Shown: positions 44,037-52,377, counted from the first letter of the stretch. The stretch: DNA of 64,000 nt from an uncultured Collinsella sp. (GCA_902495355.1 CABUWV010000009.1:52240-116239), one strand, 5' to 3'. Translations and numbers: made by a program. The notes: generated by a model not told the origin, from the sequence alone.

Positions 44037-44660
44037 ATGCCCGATTCCCGCACACTCTGGACCGCCGTCGTCATTATTTGTATCGCCGTGTCGGTGTTCT
44101 TTAGCGTAAAAAAACGCACCACGTTTAAACGCCTGCAGCAGCTTATGGCCGCTAAGCAGTGGGACGAGTTCGATCGCTTGCTCGACAGCAGGCTCACCAG
44201 CATGCTGTACCCGCGCTACAACCGCGACTACCTGCGCCTGAACTCCTATCTGCTGCGCGAGGACCACAAGCGCGCCGACGAGATGTTCGATTTGCTGTTG
44301 GGGCTCAACCTGCCCAAAATGCAGCGCGTCGACCTAGTGATCAAAGCTTTTAACTACTACGTTGGTCAGGAGGACCGCAAAAAGTCCAAGGAGTTGCTGC
44401 ACGAGATCAAAGGCTTTGAGGGCGGCCAGGCCGAGGCAGTCGCGCACGAATGCCAACTGATGTACGACACGATGATCCTCAAGCGCCACAACGACATTCC
44501 CGAGCTGGAGCGCATGCTCGAGGAGGCCGGCGACGATAAGGTTAAGGGTTGCCGCCTGGAGTACCTGTTGGCCCTACAGTACAAGAACAAGGGCGACGAG
44601 GCCAAGTTTGCCGAGTACCTGGAAAAGTCGGGCCGGCACTCGATGGCTGTCAACGCGTAA
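44037..44660 (+). CDS. membrane-anchored helical-repeat protein of unknown function
   Basis: 207 aa from ATG 44037 (GAGGAG upstream). One N-terminal hydrophobic segment (about 6-24) followed by basic KKRTTFKR and a wholly helical soluble domain with a TPR-like pattern (for example DEFDRLLDSRL, RADEMFDLLLGLNL, KSKELLHEIKGFEG, ALQYKNKGDEAKFAEYL). Probably cytoplasmic and membrane-tethered. No family recognised. Followed by tRNA-Leu. Confidence 0.75.
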   Translation: MPDSRTLWTAVVIICIAVSVFFSVKKRTTFKRLQQLMAAKQWDEFDRLLDSRLTSMLYPRYNRDYLRLNSYLLREDHKRADEMFDLLLGLNLPKMQRVDLVIKAFNYYVGQEDRKKSKELLHEIKGFEGGQAEAVAHECQLMYDTMILKRHNDIPELERMLEEAGDDKVKGCRLEYLLALQYKNKGDEAKFAEYLEKSGRHSMAVNA

Positions 44661-44692
44661 CGGGCGGCTTGTGCTAGACTTCTAGTCTCACG

Positions 44693-44777
44693 GGGGCGTG
44701 GCGGAATTGGCATACGCAGGAGACTTAAAATCTCTCGCCGCAAGGATTGTGGGTTCGAGTCCCACCGCCCCTACCAT
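44693..44777 (+). tRNA. tRNA-Leu (anticodon UAA)
   Basis: 85 nt. Acceptor GGGGGCG pairs with CGCCCCT; the anticodon loop CTTAAAA gives anticodon TAA between stems GGAGA and TCTCT; a long variable arm (class II) follows; the T arm is GTGGG-TTCGAGT-CCCAC. The 3' CCA is encoded at 44775-44777. Confidence 0.95.
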
Positions 44778-45041
44778 TTGGCTTTTACGAGCTCGTGTCC
44801 CCCGAGGATGCGGGCTCGTTTCTTTTACACGCCGGTGGGGCTCGAACCCGCGAGGGGGCGAGCGTCAAGCGGACGCGCAGCGTCCGCAGCGAGCCGGCGA
44901 GGGAGCCGGCAGGCGGCCGAAGCCGATGCGTATTTGCGCAGCAAATACGCGGACCTCCCACCGCCCCTACCGCGTATTGTTTACGAGTCCGTGTCCCCCA
45001 AGGGATGCGGGCTCGTTTCTTTTACACGCCGGCAGGGCTCT
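44762..45041 (+). repeat. tandem duplicate of the tRNA-Leu 3' end plus downstream terminator region
   Basis: The block 44762-44844 (the tRNA tail CCCACCGCCCCTACC, then a hairpin GAG...GGATGCGGGCTCGTTTCTTTT) recurs at 44958-45041 with a few changes and an altered 11-nt stretch after the tRNA end. Copies are 196 nt apart. The first copy includes the probable tRNA terminator (44788-44826). Confidence 0.85.
44870..44951. repeat. cluster of short palindromes between the two tRNA-tail copies
   Basis: 8-bp hairpin 44870-44877/44881-44888, repeated GAGCCGGC (44892-44899 and 44904-44911), and a 10-bp hairpin 44929-44938/44942-44951. The outer two share the 3-nt loop GCA. Confidence 0.75.
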
Positions 45042-45043
45042 AA

Positions 45044-45110
45044 GTTGCGGTGGAATAGATCCTGTTTATACCGTTTACCAGCTTATTTAGGAACTATTTC
45101 ACCGCAACTC
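45044..45110. repeat. 67-nt inverted repeat 3' of ppx
   Basis: Arms 45044-45064 and 45090-45110 match over 21 nt with two mismatches; 25-nt AT-rich loop. It ends 12 nt before the ppx stop on the minus strand and may end that transcript. Confidence 0.8.
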
Positions 45111-45122
45111 AGAGGAAGACGG

Positions 45123-46124
45123 TTAAAGGGCGCTCAGAATCGGGGTCCAGGCGATGGTGGGGGCGGCGCCGTCGAGGGTCTCGTTGATGGTGGCGGCCAT
45201 GCCGGCGAGTAGGCTGTTCTCGCTTACGGTGAGTGTCTTGTAGCCGCCGGCACGCATGAGTTCGCGGATCACCACGGCGCCAGCCAAGATCACGCCCGCG
45301 CGTTTGGGCTGTACACCCGGTAGCGCGGCGATGCCTTCCGCGTCCAACACAGACATGCGCTCGATAGCGGCCGAGACCTGCTCCAGCGACAGCTCGCGTA
45401 GGTGAACAAAGCTCGAATCGTACGGTTCCAGCTCGTGGACCAGAGCCACCAGCGTAGTCACCGTGCCACCCACCGCGACCAAGCGTTCGGCGCGCTCAAA
45501 ATCGCTAGGCAGGCCTTCAAAATAGGCGGCGAACTGCTCGCCTGCCCACGCGGCAGCAGCCGCAAGCTCGTTCGTCGACGGCGGCAGCGCCGAGAAAAAC
45601 CGCTCCGTCACGCGACGGCAACCGATGTCCAGCGAACGCGTTCCCTCCAGCGCAAAGACCCCGTGCTCCGGCGCGTACACGCCCGTCGCGAGCTCCGTGG
45701 ATCCGCCGCCCGAATCGGCAACAATGATGCGCTCGCCGGCAAAGTCGTGCGCCACGCCAAAAAACGTCAGGCGTGCCTCGACCTCGCCCGGAATCACCTG
45801 TGGCTCAAGCCCCAGATCGCGCAGGCCGTCCAGCAGCAGTGCTGCGTTGGACGCATCGCGCGCGGCGCTCGTGCAGGTGGTGCAGATGCACGCGGCCCCA
45901 AAGGCACGAGCCTCGTCCACAAACATTCGGCACGCAGCGAGCACGCGTTCAACGGCCGCCTCGCAAAAGCGGCCCGTCGCGTCCACGCCCTCGCCCAAGT
46001 CGGTAATCTCGGTATGCTTGGACGAGTCCACAATCGCTCCGCCCTCGACCTGCGCTAATACCAGTCGCGACGACACCGTTCCCAGGTCGATCGCGGCCAC
46101 CTTATAGCGATTGCAATTTGTCAT
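45123..46124 (-). CDS. Ppx/GppA family exopolyphosphatase
   Basis: 333 aa, the short form of the family. ASKHA fold: phosphate-1 loop AAIDLGTVSSRL, VADSGGGSTEL (phosphate-2), VAVGGTVTTLVAL and the C-terminal helix motif PKRAGVILAG. Removes terminal phosphate from polyphosphate or pppGpp; which one is not decidable. GGAGGGGAG precedes the ATG. Second after the DivIC-like gene in a run transcribed toward tRNA-Leu. Confidence 0.92.
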   Translation of the reverse strand: MTNCNRYKVAAIDLGTVSSRLVLAQVEGGAIVDSSKHTEITDLGEGVDATGRFCEAAVERVLAACRMFVDEARAFGAACICTTCTSAARDASNAALLLDGLRDLGLEPQVIPGEVEARLTFFGVAHDFAGERIIVADSGGGSTELATGVYAPEHGVFALEGTRSLDIGCRRVTERFFSALPPSTNELAAAAAWAGEQFAAYFEGLPSDFERAERLVAVGGTVTTLVALVHELEPYDSSFVHLRELSLEQVSAAIERMSVLDAEGIAALPGVQPKRAGVILAGAVVIRELMRAGGYKTLTVSENSLLAGMAATINETLDGAAPTIAWTPILSAL

Positions 46125-46144
46125 TGCGAGCTCCCCTCCGGGCG

Positions 46145-46915
46145 CTATTTGCCGTTGGACACGACCGTCTGACCCTCGACGCCGTTAAACCCAAACAGCA
46201 TGTCGAGCGCTTGGATGTACCACGGCGCGTCCTTACCGACTTCTTCGATTTCCTTGGCCACTTCGCTGGCCTTCTTGGCGTTTGAGGACTTTTTGCTCGA
46301 TGAGGCATCCGAATCGTCGTCCAGGCCCTGCACTTCAATCCTCTTCTCGCCGGGCATCACTAGGCCCAGATCCTCGGATGCCGCATCCTTAATGCCCTCC
46401 TCCGAGAGCAACTTGTCGACGCTTTTTTGCAGGTCGTCATTATATTGCTCGCGAATCTCGACCTGCTTGGCCAAGATGTCGCTCGAGCGTTTTGCCACAT
46501 ACAGGTCGCGCACGGGGAAATACAGGCTCACGAGCGCCAGGGCGACGACAATGCCAACAAACAGCCCTCGCTGGGGACCGTGGGTAAAGTCGTAGATTGC
46601 CTTGACCACCGCGTTATCGTTGGCGTAATGCATGAAGTCCGAGCCCGAAAGACGGTTCGAGGGCCTACTCGGCTTTTCATGCGTTTGAGCCGAGGAACGC
46701 TGAGCATGCTCCGAATGCGCCGGGCGCACCGAACGTGGCGGGCGGTCCGTCGACGTATTCACTTGAGCACGGGAGTGTGAGGCACTTGTCGGTCGCTGCG
46801 TGGAGCGGTCGGCACCGGCGTAATCGGACCCGCCGAGCTGCACCGTGCGCGCACGGCGAGGTGACGGCTCACGCGAACCGGCGGAATAGTACCTGTTGTC
46901 GTAAATCTGATCCAT
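46145..46915 (-). CDS. FtsB/DivIC-like septum formation initiator
   Basis: 256 aa from the ATG at 46915. An N-terminal basic, Ser/Arg/Thr-rich cytoplasmic region of about 120 aa, a single membrane helix (about 138-158, GLFVGIVVALALVSLYF), a coiled coil (ILAKQVEIREQYNDDLQK) and the conserved end ASEDLGLVMPGEKRIEV typical of DivIC/FtsB. Followed by a Ser/Lys-rich linker and a C-terminal helix. Likely in the divisome between FtsL and FtsQ/DivIB. Twenty nt upstream of ppx; eno lies further upstream. Confidence 0.87.
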   Translation of the reverse strand: MDQIYDNRYYSAGSREPSPRRARTVQLGGSDYAGADRSTQRPTSASHSRAQVNTSTDRPPRSVRPAHSEHAQRSSAQTHEKPSRPSNRLSGSDFMHYANDNAVVKAIYDFTHGPQRGLFVGIVVALALVSLYFPVRDLYVAKRSSDILAKQVEIREQYNDDLQKSVDKLLSEEGIKDAASEDLGLVMPGEKRIEVQGLDDDSDASSSKKSSNAKKASEVAKEIEEVGKDAPWYIQALDMLFGFNGVEGQTVVSNGK

Positions 46916-47006
46916 GTGCGCCTTGTGCGGTTGAGGTTTGTTTGCGCTAAGTCTTTTAGTTATAGCACGAGCGCCCGCACCGCCTTCGCCAGCCTTTGCT
47001 CGACAT

Positions 47007-47038
47007 AAAAAAGGCGCTGAGCCGTATGGCCCAGCGCC
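47007..47038 (-). terminator. terminator of eno
   Basis: Stem GGCGCTG (47013-47019) with CAGCGCC (47032-47038), extended by inner GCC/GGC, then TTTTTT on the minus strand (47012-47007). Confidence 0.9.
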
Positions 47039-47110
47039 CAATGGTGCTCAACAGTGCCCGACGGGAGCAAGGCGAATCCGAGTCAGCCCCGCCCCCGCAC
47101 ACGCCGCTGC

Positions 47111-48400
47111 CTAGCGAATGTTGTAGAACGCAGACTTGCCGGCGTAGCGCGCGCTGCCCTCGAGCTCGTCCTCGATACGGATGAGCTGGTTGTACTTGGC
47201 GATACGGTCACTGCGGCACGGGGCGCCCGACTTAATCTGACCGGCGTTAACACCCACGACCAGGTCGGCGATCGTGGAGTCCTCGGTCTCGCCAGAACGG
47301 TGGCTCACGATGCAAGCGTAGCCGGCCTCCTTGGCGGTCTCGATAGCCTCCAGCGACTCGGTGAGCGTGCCGATCTGGTTGACCTTGACCAGAATCGCGT
47401 TGGCGGCGCCCAGCTCGATGCCCTTCTTGAGGCGCTCGGTGTTGGTGACGAACAGGTCGTCGCCCACCAGCTGCACCTTGTTACCAATGCGACGGGTGAG
47501 CTCAACCCAGCCGTCCCAGTCCTCCTCGGCCATGCCGTCCTCGATGGAGATGATGGGATAGGTGTCGACGAGCTTCTCCCAGTAATCGACCATCTGGGCG
47601 CTCGTGTACTCAACACCCTCGCCCTTGAGCTCGTACATACCGGTCTCGGCGTTGTAGAACTCGGTGGACGCCGGATCCATGGCGTACATGAAGTCGACAC
47701 CGGGCTTAAAGCCGGCCTTCTCGACGGCCTTGGTAATGTACTCGAACGGCTCGGCATTGGTCTTGAGGTTGGGCGCGAAACCGCCCTCGTCGCCCACGCC
47801 GCCGCCCAGGCCGGCCTCGTGCAGCACGCCCTTGAGGGTGTGGTAGACCTCGGCGCACCAGCGCAGGCCCTCGGCAAAGCTCGGGGCGCCCACCGGCATG
47901 ATCATGAACTCCTGGAAGTCAACGTTGTTGTCGGCATGCACGCCACCGTTGAGGATGTTCATCATGGGCGTAGGCAGCAGGTGAGCGTTGACGCCGCCCA
48001 GGTACTGGTACAGCGACAGGCCCGCAAACTCTGCCGCAGCGCGGGCAACGGCCAGCGACACGCCCAGGATGGCGTTGGCGCCGAGCTTGGTCTTGTTGGG
48101 CGTACCGTCCGCGGCGATTAGCGCGGCGTCGACGGCGCGCTGATCGAAGGCGTCGAGGCCCACGACGGCATCGGCGCACTCGTTGTTGACGTGCTCGACG
48201 GCCTGCGAGACACCCTTGCCCAGATAGCGGCCCTTGTCGCCGTCGCGCAGCTCACATGCCTCGAAGGCACCGGTCGAAGCGCCCGAAGGCACCATCGCGC
48301 GGCCGAAGCTGCCGTCCTCGAGCACGACCTCGACCTCGACGGTGGGGTTGCCGCGGCTGTCGAGCACCTCGCGACCGTAGACATCCAAAATATCGCTCAT
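47111..48400 (-). CDS. eno: enolase
   Basis: 429 aa, standard length. Converts 2-phosphoglycerate to phosphoenolpyruvate. Signature blocks: VYGREVLDSRGNPTVEVEV, GANAILGVSLA, DEGGFAPN, SIEDGMAEEDWDG, LVGDDLFVTN, SHRSGETED. GGGAG precedes the ATG; own promoter and terminator. Confidence 0.98.
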   Translation of the reverse strand: MSDILDVYGREVLDSRGNPTVEVEVVLEDGSFGRAMVPSGASTGAFEACELRDGDKGRYLGKGVSQAVEHVNNECADAVVGLDAFDQRAVDAALIAADGTPNKTKLGANAILGVSLAVARAAAEFAGLSLYQYLGGVNAHLLPTPMMNILNGGVHADNNVDFQEFMIMPVGAPSFAEGLRWCAEVYHTLKGVLHEAGLGGGVGDEGGFAPNLKTNAEPFEYITKAVEKAGFKPGVDFMYAMDPASTEFYNAETGMYELKGEGVEYTSAQMVDYWEKLVDTYPIISIEDGMAEEDWDGWVELTRRIGNKVQLVGDDLFVTNTERLKKGIELGAANAILVKVNQIGTLTESLEAIETAKEAGYACIVSHRSGETEDSTIADLVVGVNAGQIKSGAPCRSDRIAKYNQLIRIEDELEGSARYAGKSAFYNIR

Positions 48401-48499
48401 GTTGTCTCCCTCTCACTTGGAAACGTAGTTGATGCAAGCGACTGGCCGACTGTGCACCATCGGTGCGCCTCCGTAAGTTAGCCATGTCGCACTTTTTGC

Positions 48500-48529
48500 A
48501 TTATGCCCTAAGTTAGCCGAGGGATACAA
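48500..48529 (-). promoter_or_regulatory. eno promoter
   Basis: On the minus strand TTGTAT (48529-48524), 18-nt spacer, CATAAT (48505-48500), about 100 nt before the eno ATG. A repeated TAAGTTAGCC (48474-48483, 48510-48519) overlaps it. Confidence 0.55.
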
Positions 48530-48548
48530 TTGTTTTTCGAAAAATTTA

Positions 48549-48585
48549 GCGGGAACGATAAGACATGTCAGTCCGTCGTTCCCGC
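48549..48585 (-). terminator. terminator of mazG
   Basis: 10-bp stem 48549-48558 with 48576-48585, then TAAATTTTTC on the minus strand; 5 nt after the mazG stop. Confidence 0.87.
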
Positions 48586-48589
48586 AGTC

Positions 48590-49450
48590 TTACTTCCCTG
48601 CCTTTGCTGCGTCCCACAGGTCGTTGAGGCCATGGGTCGAAAGCTCGGCAAGATCGACGTGGGCATCAGCCGCCATCTGCTCCATCGCGGCCCAGCGGCG
48701 GCGGAACTTTGCCGTGCTGGCACGCAGGGCGCTCTCGGCGTCAATCCCCTCTTTGCGCGCAACGTTGACTAGGGCAAAGAGCAGGTCGCCAAACTCCATC
48801 TCGCGCTCGGGCGTTCCGGGAGCCTCGGCCTCAAACTCGGCACGCTCCTCGGCAACCTCGTCCCACACATCCTGGACCGTCTCCCACTCAAAGCCCACGG
48901 CAGCCGCCTTGCGCGAGACCTTTTGCGCTTGCATCAGCGCCGGCAGGTGCGTGGGCACGCCGTCGAGCAGACCCTCGGGCGCGGCCTCGCCTGCCGCCAC
49001 GGCTTGGTCCTTGGCGGCCTTCTCGGCAAGCTTGACCTCGTCCCAAATCTTGAGCACCTCGTCAGAGTTGTCGGCATCCACATCGCCAAACACGTGCGGA
49101 TGGCGGCGAATGAGCTTGGCGTCGATATCGCGCGCCACGTCGGCCAGCGTAAACTCGCCGGCGTCCGCCGCGATCTGCGCATGCAACACTACCTGCATGA
49201 GCACGTCGCCCAGCTCCTCGCGCAGATGCGTGGCATCGTCGGCCTCGATGCAGTCGAGCGCCTCGTAGGCCTCCTCGATCATGTTTTTGCCAATGCTGCG
49301 GTGCGTCTGCTCGCGGTCCCACGGGCAGCCGTCGGGCTGACGCAGGCGCCAGATGGTCTGCACCAGATGCTGCAGCTCGGCCGACGCATCGACCAACGTC
49401 GACGGGTCACGCGAACCCTCGGCATTTTGCTGATCCATATGCTCGGCCAT
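48590..49450 (-). CDS. mazG: nucleoside triphosphate pyrophosphohydrolase MazG
   Basis: 286 aa from the ATG at 49450 (GGAGGAGGAG upstream), 2 nt after the yfcE stop. Two tandem MazG domains: RLRQPDGCPWDREQTHRSI...EEAYEALDCIE...REELGDVLMQVVLHAQ in the first, and EEVAEERAEFE-type plus EFGDLLFALVNVAR in the second. Hydrolyses NTPs to NMP and pyrophosphate; house-cleaning role. Confidence 0.93.
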   Translation of the reverse strand: MAEHMDQQNAEGSRDPSTLVDASAELQHLVQTIWRLRQPDGCPWDREQTHRSIGKNMIEEAYEALDCIEADDATHLREELGDVLMQVVLHAQIAADAGEFTLADVARDIDAKLIRRHPHVFGDVDADNSDEVLKIWDEVKLAEKAAKDQAVAAGEAAPEGLLDGVPTHLPALMQAQKVSRKAAAVGFEWETVQDVWDEVAEERAEFEAEAPGTPEREMEFGDLLFALVNVARKEGIDAESALRASTAKFRRRWAAMEQMAADAHVDLAELSTHGLNDLWDAAKAGK

Positions 49451-49452
49451 GG

Positions 49453-50001
49453 CTACTCCTCCTCCATGACCACGTGGCGGAACGCGCCGCCCTCGTAGAT
49501 GCCGTAGCTGTGCGTGCCGTCCTTGGGGATGCTCACGCTGCCGGGGTTGAAGAGCCACAGACCAGGATGCTCCTCGCTCGCCTCGTTGACCTTGATGTGC
49601 GTGTGACCGTAGACGAGCGCGGAACCCTCGGGCAGCGCGGGCGCGTGGTCGACGCTGTTGTGCATACCGGCGCCAAAAATGTGACCGTGCGTCAGGAACA
49701 GTTCACGGCCAGTCTCGTCGAACAGCGTGACGTAGTCGGCCATGACGGGAAAGTCGAGCACCATCTGGTCGACCTCGGCGTCGCAGTTGCCGCGCACCGC
49801 GATGATGCGGTCGGCCAGGGCGTTGAGCAGCGGAATCACACGCTTGGGGGCGTAGTCGCGCGGCAGGTCGTTGCGCGGGCCGTGGTAGAGCAGGTCGCCC
49901 AGCAGAACGATGCGGTCGGGTTGCTCGGATTCGATGGCGGCGACCAGGCGCTCGGTCCAGTATGCCGAGCCGTGGATGTCGGAGGCGATGAGGTATTTCA
50001 T
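49453..50001 (-). CDS. yfcE: YfcE-type phosphodiesterase
   Basis: 182 aa of the MJ0936/YfcE metallophosphoesterase family. Motifs ASDIHGS, LLGDLLYHGPRND, AVRGNCDAEVD, THGHIF and YGHTHIKV are all present. AAAGGA precedes the ATG. Operon with mazG downstream. Confidence 0.92.
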   Translation of the reverse strand: MKYLIASDIHGSAYWTERLVAAIESEQPDRIVLLGDLLYHGPRNDLPRDYAPKRVIPLLNALADRIIAVRGNCDAEVDQMVLDFPVMADYVTLFDETGRELFLTHGHIFGAGMHNSVDHAPALPEGSALVYGHTHIKVNEASEEHPGLWLFNPGSVSIPKDGTHSYGIYEGGAFRHVVMEEE

Positions 50002-50076
50002 GGGGAGTCCTTTCGAAGTGGGGTTGATGGGGGGGGTTGAATACGGGGTCCGCGGATGTGGAGCCCATCTACCGTG

Positions 50077-50562
50077 TTACTCGAATCGCAGCGCCGCGCT
50101 CTGAGCCGCCTGCATCACGCGTTGGAGCGGCACGCCATGTTCGCGGGCAAGACGGGCGCAATCCTCGTACTCGGGAGCCGCGCGCTCGCTGCCGTCGGGC
50201 AGGGTGGCCACCTTAACAGACACCTCGCCCCAAGGCGTCGCCACCTGCTCAAAGCGACGTGGCAAGCAAACGCGCTCCATCACCTGGCGACGAATGCCGT
50301 TGGTCGTGGTTTCCAAAAAAATGATCGTCTGCAGACGGTCGATGTCCTCGTGGGCGCAGATTACCTGCAGCTGCCAGCCGGGGCGACCTTTTTTGCAGTA
50401 GAGAGGCAACCAATGCACCTCGCGGGCGCCGGCCTTGCGCAGACTATCGGCAGCGTAAGCAAGCACCTCGGGCGACGCATCGTCGATGTCGCACTCCAGC
50501 TTGACGATGGTTTCGGGCGCATCGATTTCGCGTGACAGCGAGGATGTGCTATCGCATGGCAT
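50077..50562 (-). CDS. LarC2-like (nickel insertion protein, C-terminal part only)
   Basis: 161 aa from the ATG at 50562. Resembles the C-terminal half of LarC, the enzyme inserting nickel into the pincer cofactor of lactate racemase: KLECDIDDASPEVLAYAAD near the start and CKKGRPGWQLQVIC. LarC proteins are often two frames, larC1 and larC2, joined by a programmed frameshift; no larC1 is upstream here, nor larB or larE. It may be stand-alone. Confidence 0.72.
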   Translation of the reverse strand: MPCDSTSSLSREIDAPETIVKLECDIDDASPEVLAYAADSLRKAGAREVHWLPLYCKKGRPGWQLQVICAHEDIDRLQTIIFLETTTNGIRRQVMERVCLPRRFEQVATPWGEVSVKVATLPDGSERAAPEYEDCARLAREHGVPLQRVMQAAQSAALRFE

Positions 50563-50709
50563 ACGGTCCGGATCCTTTCCGCGCGGGCTCGTTTTGTTCA
50601 CTCAAACGCTAGCACATCGCGAACGGTGTGGGGGCGGCATCATGGGATGGGCGGGACTTTTGCCCGTCGCGGACGTCGGCGTGCGCTGGGATCGTCCTCG
50701 CCCCTATCC

Positions 50710-50774
50710 AAACATGTACATCAGCCTCCAAATACGTCATTTTTTGTCGGTTTTGGAGGCTGACGTACATGTTT
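50710..50774. repeat. 65-nt inverted repeat between larC2-like gene and hisK
   Basis: Arms 50710-50732 and 50752-50774 are 23 nt with one mismatch; the mismatch is A-C on the plus strand but G-U on the minus strand. 19-nt loop with a T6 run. Otherwise the 340-nt gap 50563-50902 holds no gene. Confidence 0.82.
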
Positions 50775-50902
50775 TGAAAGCAAGCGAGTCCGCACCGCGC
50801 GCCGCGCAGCCTTTCCAATCGATTTCGAGCTCCGGCGTGCGCGGCGTGTTGAGAGCTGCAACATTACAATGGAGCGGATTCGCCAAATGCAAAGGAGTCG
50901 CC

Positions 50903-51814
50903 ATGCCCGCATGCCCGCTGGTCGATTGCCACACCCACACCTCGTTTTCGGACGGACATGCCTCGTTTGAGGACAACGTTCGCGCCGCTGCTGCGGCCGG
51001 CTGCCGCGTCATGGTCTCGACCGATCACCTCACCCTGCCCGTCAGCATGGACGCCAACTGCGAAGTACAGGTTGTCGAGAGTGACCTGACGGCACATCGT
51101 CTGGCCTTTGAGGACGCCCGCAAACTCGCCGCGCAGATCGCTCCGGAGCTCACCTTTATCTACGGTTTTGAATGCGATTGGTACGAGGGTTGCGAGCCCT
51201 TGGTAGAGCGCTGGTCCCAGGGCGCCGTCGTACGCCTTGGCAGCGTGCATTGGATTGGCAACCCAGGCGATATCATGACCGGTGCCGCGGGTACGGCGAA
51301 AACGGAAAACGTCGCTCGCCCCGATACACCCGATTCCCTTTGCGGTTGGATCGACGACGACACCGACCTGCACGTTTGGGAAAACCTGGGCGTGCGCGGC
51401 GTGTGGGAGCGCTACGTCGACGACTGGTGCCGTGCTTGCGAAAGCTCGCTCAACTTTGATGTAATGGCCCACCCCGACCTGGTCATGCGCTTTTCGAAGG
51501 ACGGCTTTGCACCCGACTTTGACCCCGCGCCGTTTTGGGAGCAGATGGCCGAGTGCGCCCACGATACGGGCCGCCGTGTTGAGGTCTCGACCGCCGCACC
51601 GCGCAAGGGCCTGGACGGCTACTATCCCGCGACCGGGCTTTTGCGTCGCTTTGCCCATGCCGAGGTGCCGATTACTTTTGGCTCGGACGCGCACCGCGCC
51701 TGCGACATCTGCTGGAACATCCGCGAGGCCCAGGCACACGCCTACGACTGCGGCTACCGAGCCTTCGATATCCCCCACCCCACCGGCGAATGGGAACCCA
51801 CACCCCTCGCCTAA
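50903..51814 (+). CDS. hisK: histidinol-phosphatase, PHP family
   Basis: 303 aa from ATG 50903 (AAAGGAG, 5-nt spacing). PHP-domain metal motifs: VDCHTHTSFSDGHAS, STDHLTLP, GFECDW, GSVHWI, VMAHPDLVM and FGSDAH. Converts histidinol phosphate to histidinol. Convergent with hisE, 2 nt between stop codons, so it completes the pathway on the other strand. Confidence 0.87.
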   Translation: MPACPLVDCHTHTSFSDGHASFEDNVRAAAAAGCRVMVSTDHLTLPVSMDANCEVQVVESDLTAHRLAFEDARKLAAQIAPELTFIYGFECDWYEGCEPLVERWSQGAVVRLGSVHWIGNPGDIMTGAAGTAKTENVARPDTPDSLCGWIDDDTDLHVWENLGVRGVWERYVDDWCRACESSLNFDVMAHPDLVMRFSKDGFAPDFDPAPFWEQMAECAHDTGRRVEVSTAAPRKGLDGYYPATGLLRRFAHAEVPITFGSDAHRACDICWNIREAQAHAYDCGYRAFDIPHPTGEWEPTPLA

Positions 51815-51816
51815 GA

Positions 51817-52134
51817 CTAGTGGCGGCGAGCGTTGAGTTCGCCGGCCAGCTCGTCGAGGGTGATGCCGTAGCGCTCGAGCGTCACGAGCAGGTGGTAGAC
51901 CAGGTCGCCGGCCTCATAGCGAATGTGGTCATGGTCGTTATCCTTGCAGGCCATGATCACCTCGCTCGCCTCCTCGGCAAGCTTCTTGAGCAGCTCATCC
52001 TCGACGTCGGTCAACAGACGCGCGGTATAGCTCTCCTGCGGCGACGCGTCGCGACGACCGTGAATCACCTCGGCCAGCCCCGTCAGTGTCTCACCGATAT
52101 TTCCCGGCTGCACGTTAGCTGTTCTGACTCCCAT
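51817..52134 (-). CDS. hisE: phosphoribosyl-ATP pyrophosphatase
   Basis: 105 aa. Second step of histidine synthesis. Helical MazG-like fold: ESYTARLLTDVEDELLKKLAEEASEV and KDNDHDHIRYEAGDLVYHLLV contain the metal-binding Glu/Asp residues. Last gene of the minus-strand his run. Confidence 0.94.
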   Translation of the reverse strand: MGVRTANVQPGNIGETLTGLAEVIHGRRDASPQESYTARLLTDVEDELLKKLAEEASEVIMACKDNDHDHIRYEAGDLVYHLLVTLERYGITLDELAGELNARRH

Positions 52135-52149
52135 GGTTATTTCCTCTCG

Positions 52150-52377
52150 TTACTGCAGCGTAAAGTAGGTACCGGTCTCATCGAACCGAGGCTTTGCGCC
52201 CTTTTTCTCAAAGAACTCGACGATGACGGCATGGGCCTCATCGAGCCTTTCCTTCTCGGCCTCGAGCCAAAGCGACTGCGCCCCGCAGGCATCAGTCAGG
52301 TGCACGTGGCATGGCACGCCCGCGCGGAGGAGCTCGGTGTTGCAGTCGGCGACCTCGAACGGCGTCACGACTTTCAT
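52150..52377 (-). CDS. small protein inside the his operon (RDAC-like)
   Basis: 75 aa. Overlaps the hisI stop by 4 nt (ATGA) and has GGGGGAG upstream, so it is translated with the his genes. Carries VHLTDACGAQSLWLE and acidic helices; resembles, from memory, small coriobacterial proteins named for an R-D-A-C motif (here T-D-A-C). Function unknown. Confidence 0.75.
   Translation of the reverse strand: MKVVTPFEVADCNTELLRAGVPCHVHLTDACGAQSLWLEAEKERLDEAHAVIVEFFEKKGAKPRFDETGTYFTLQ

Noticed and set aside
44698..45212. Overlapping plus-strand frames after tRNA-Leu
   Set aside because: They start inside the tRNA and read through palindromes and the duplicated tRNA tail; frames have no motifs.
50486..50902. 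N-terminal extension of hisK to 50486
   Set aside because: The extension passes through the larC2-like gene's start and a 65-nt inverted repeat; the PHP domain begins right after ATG 50903 with an ideal ribosome binding site.
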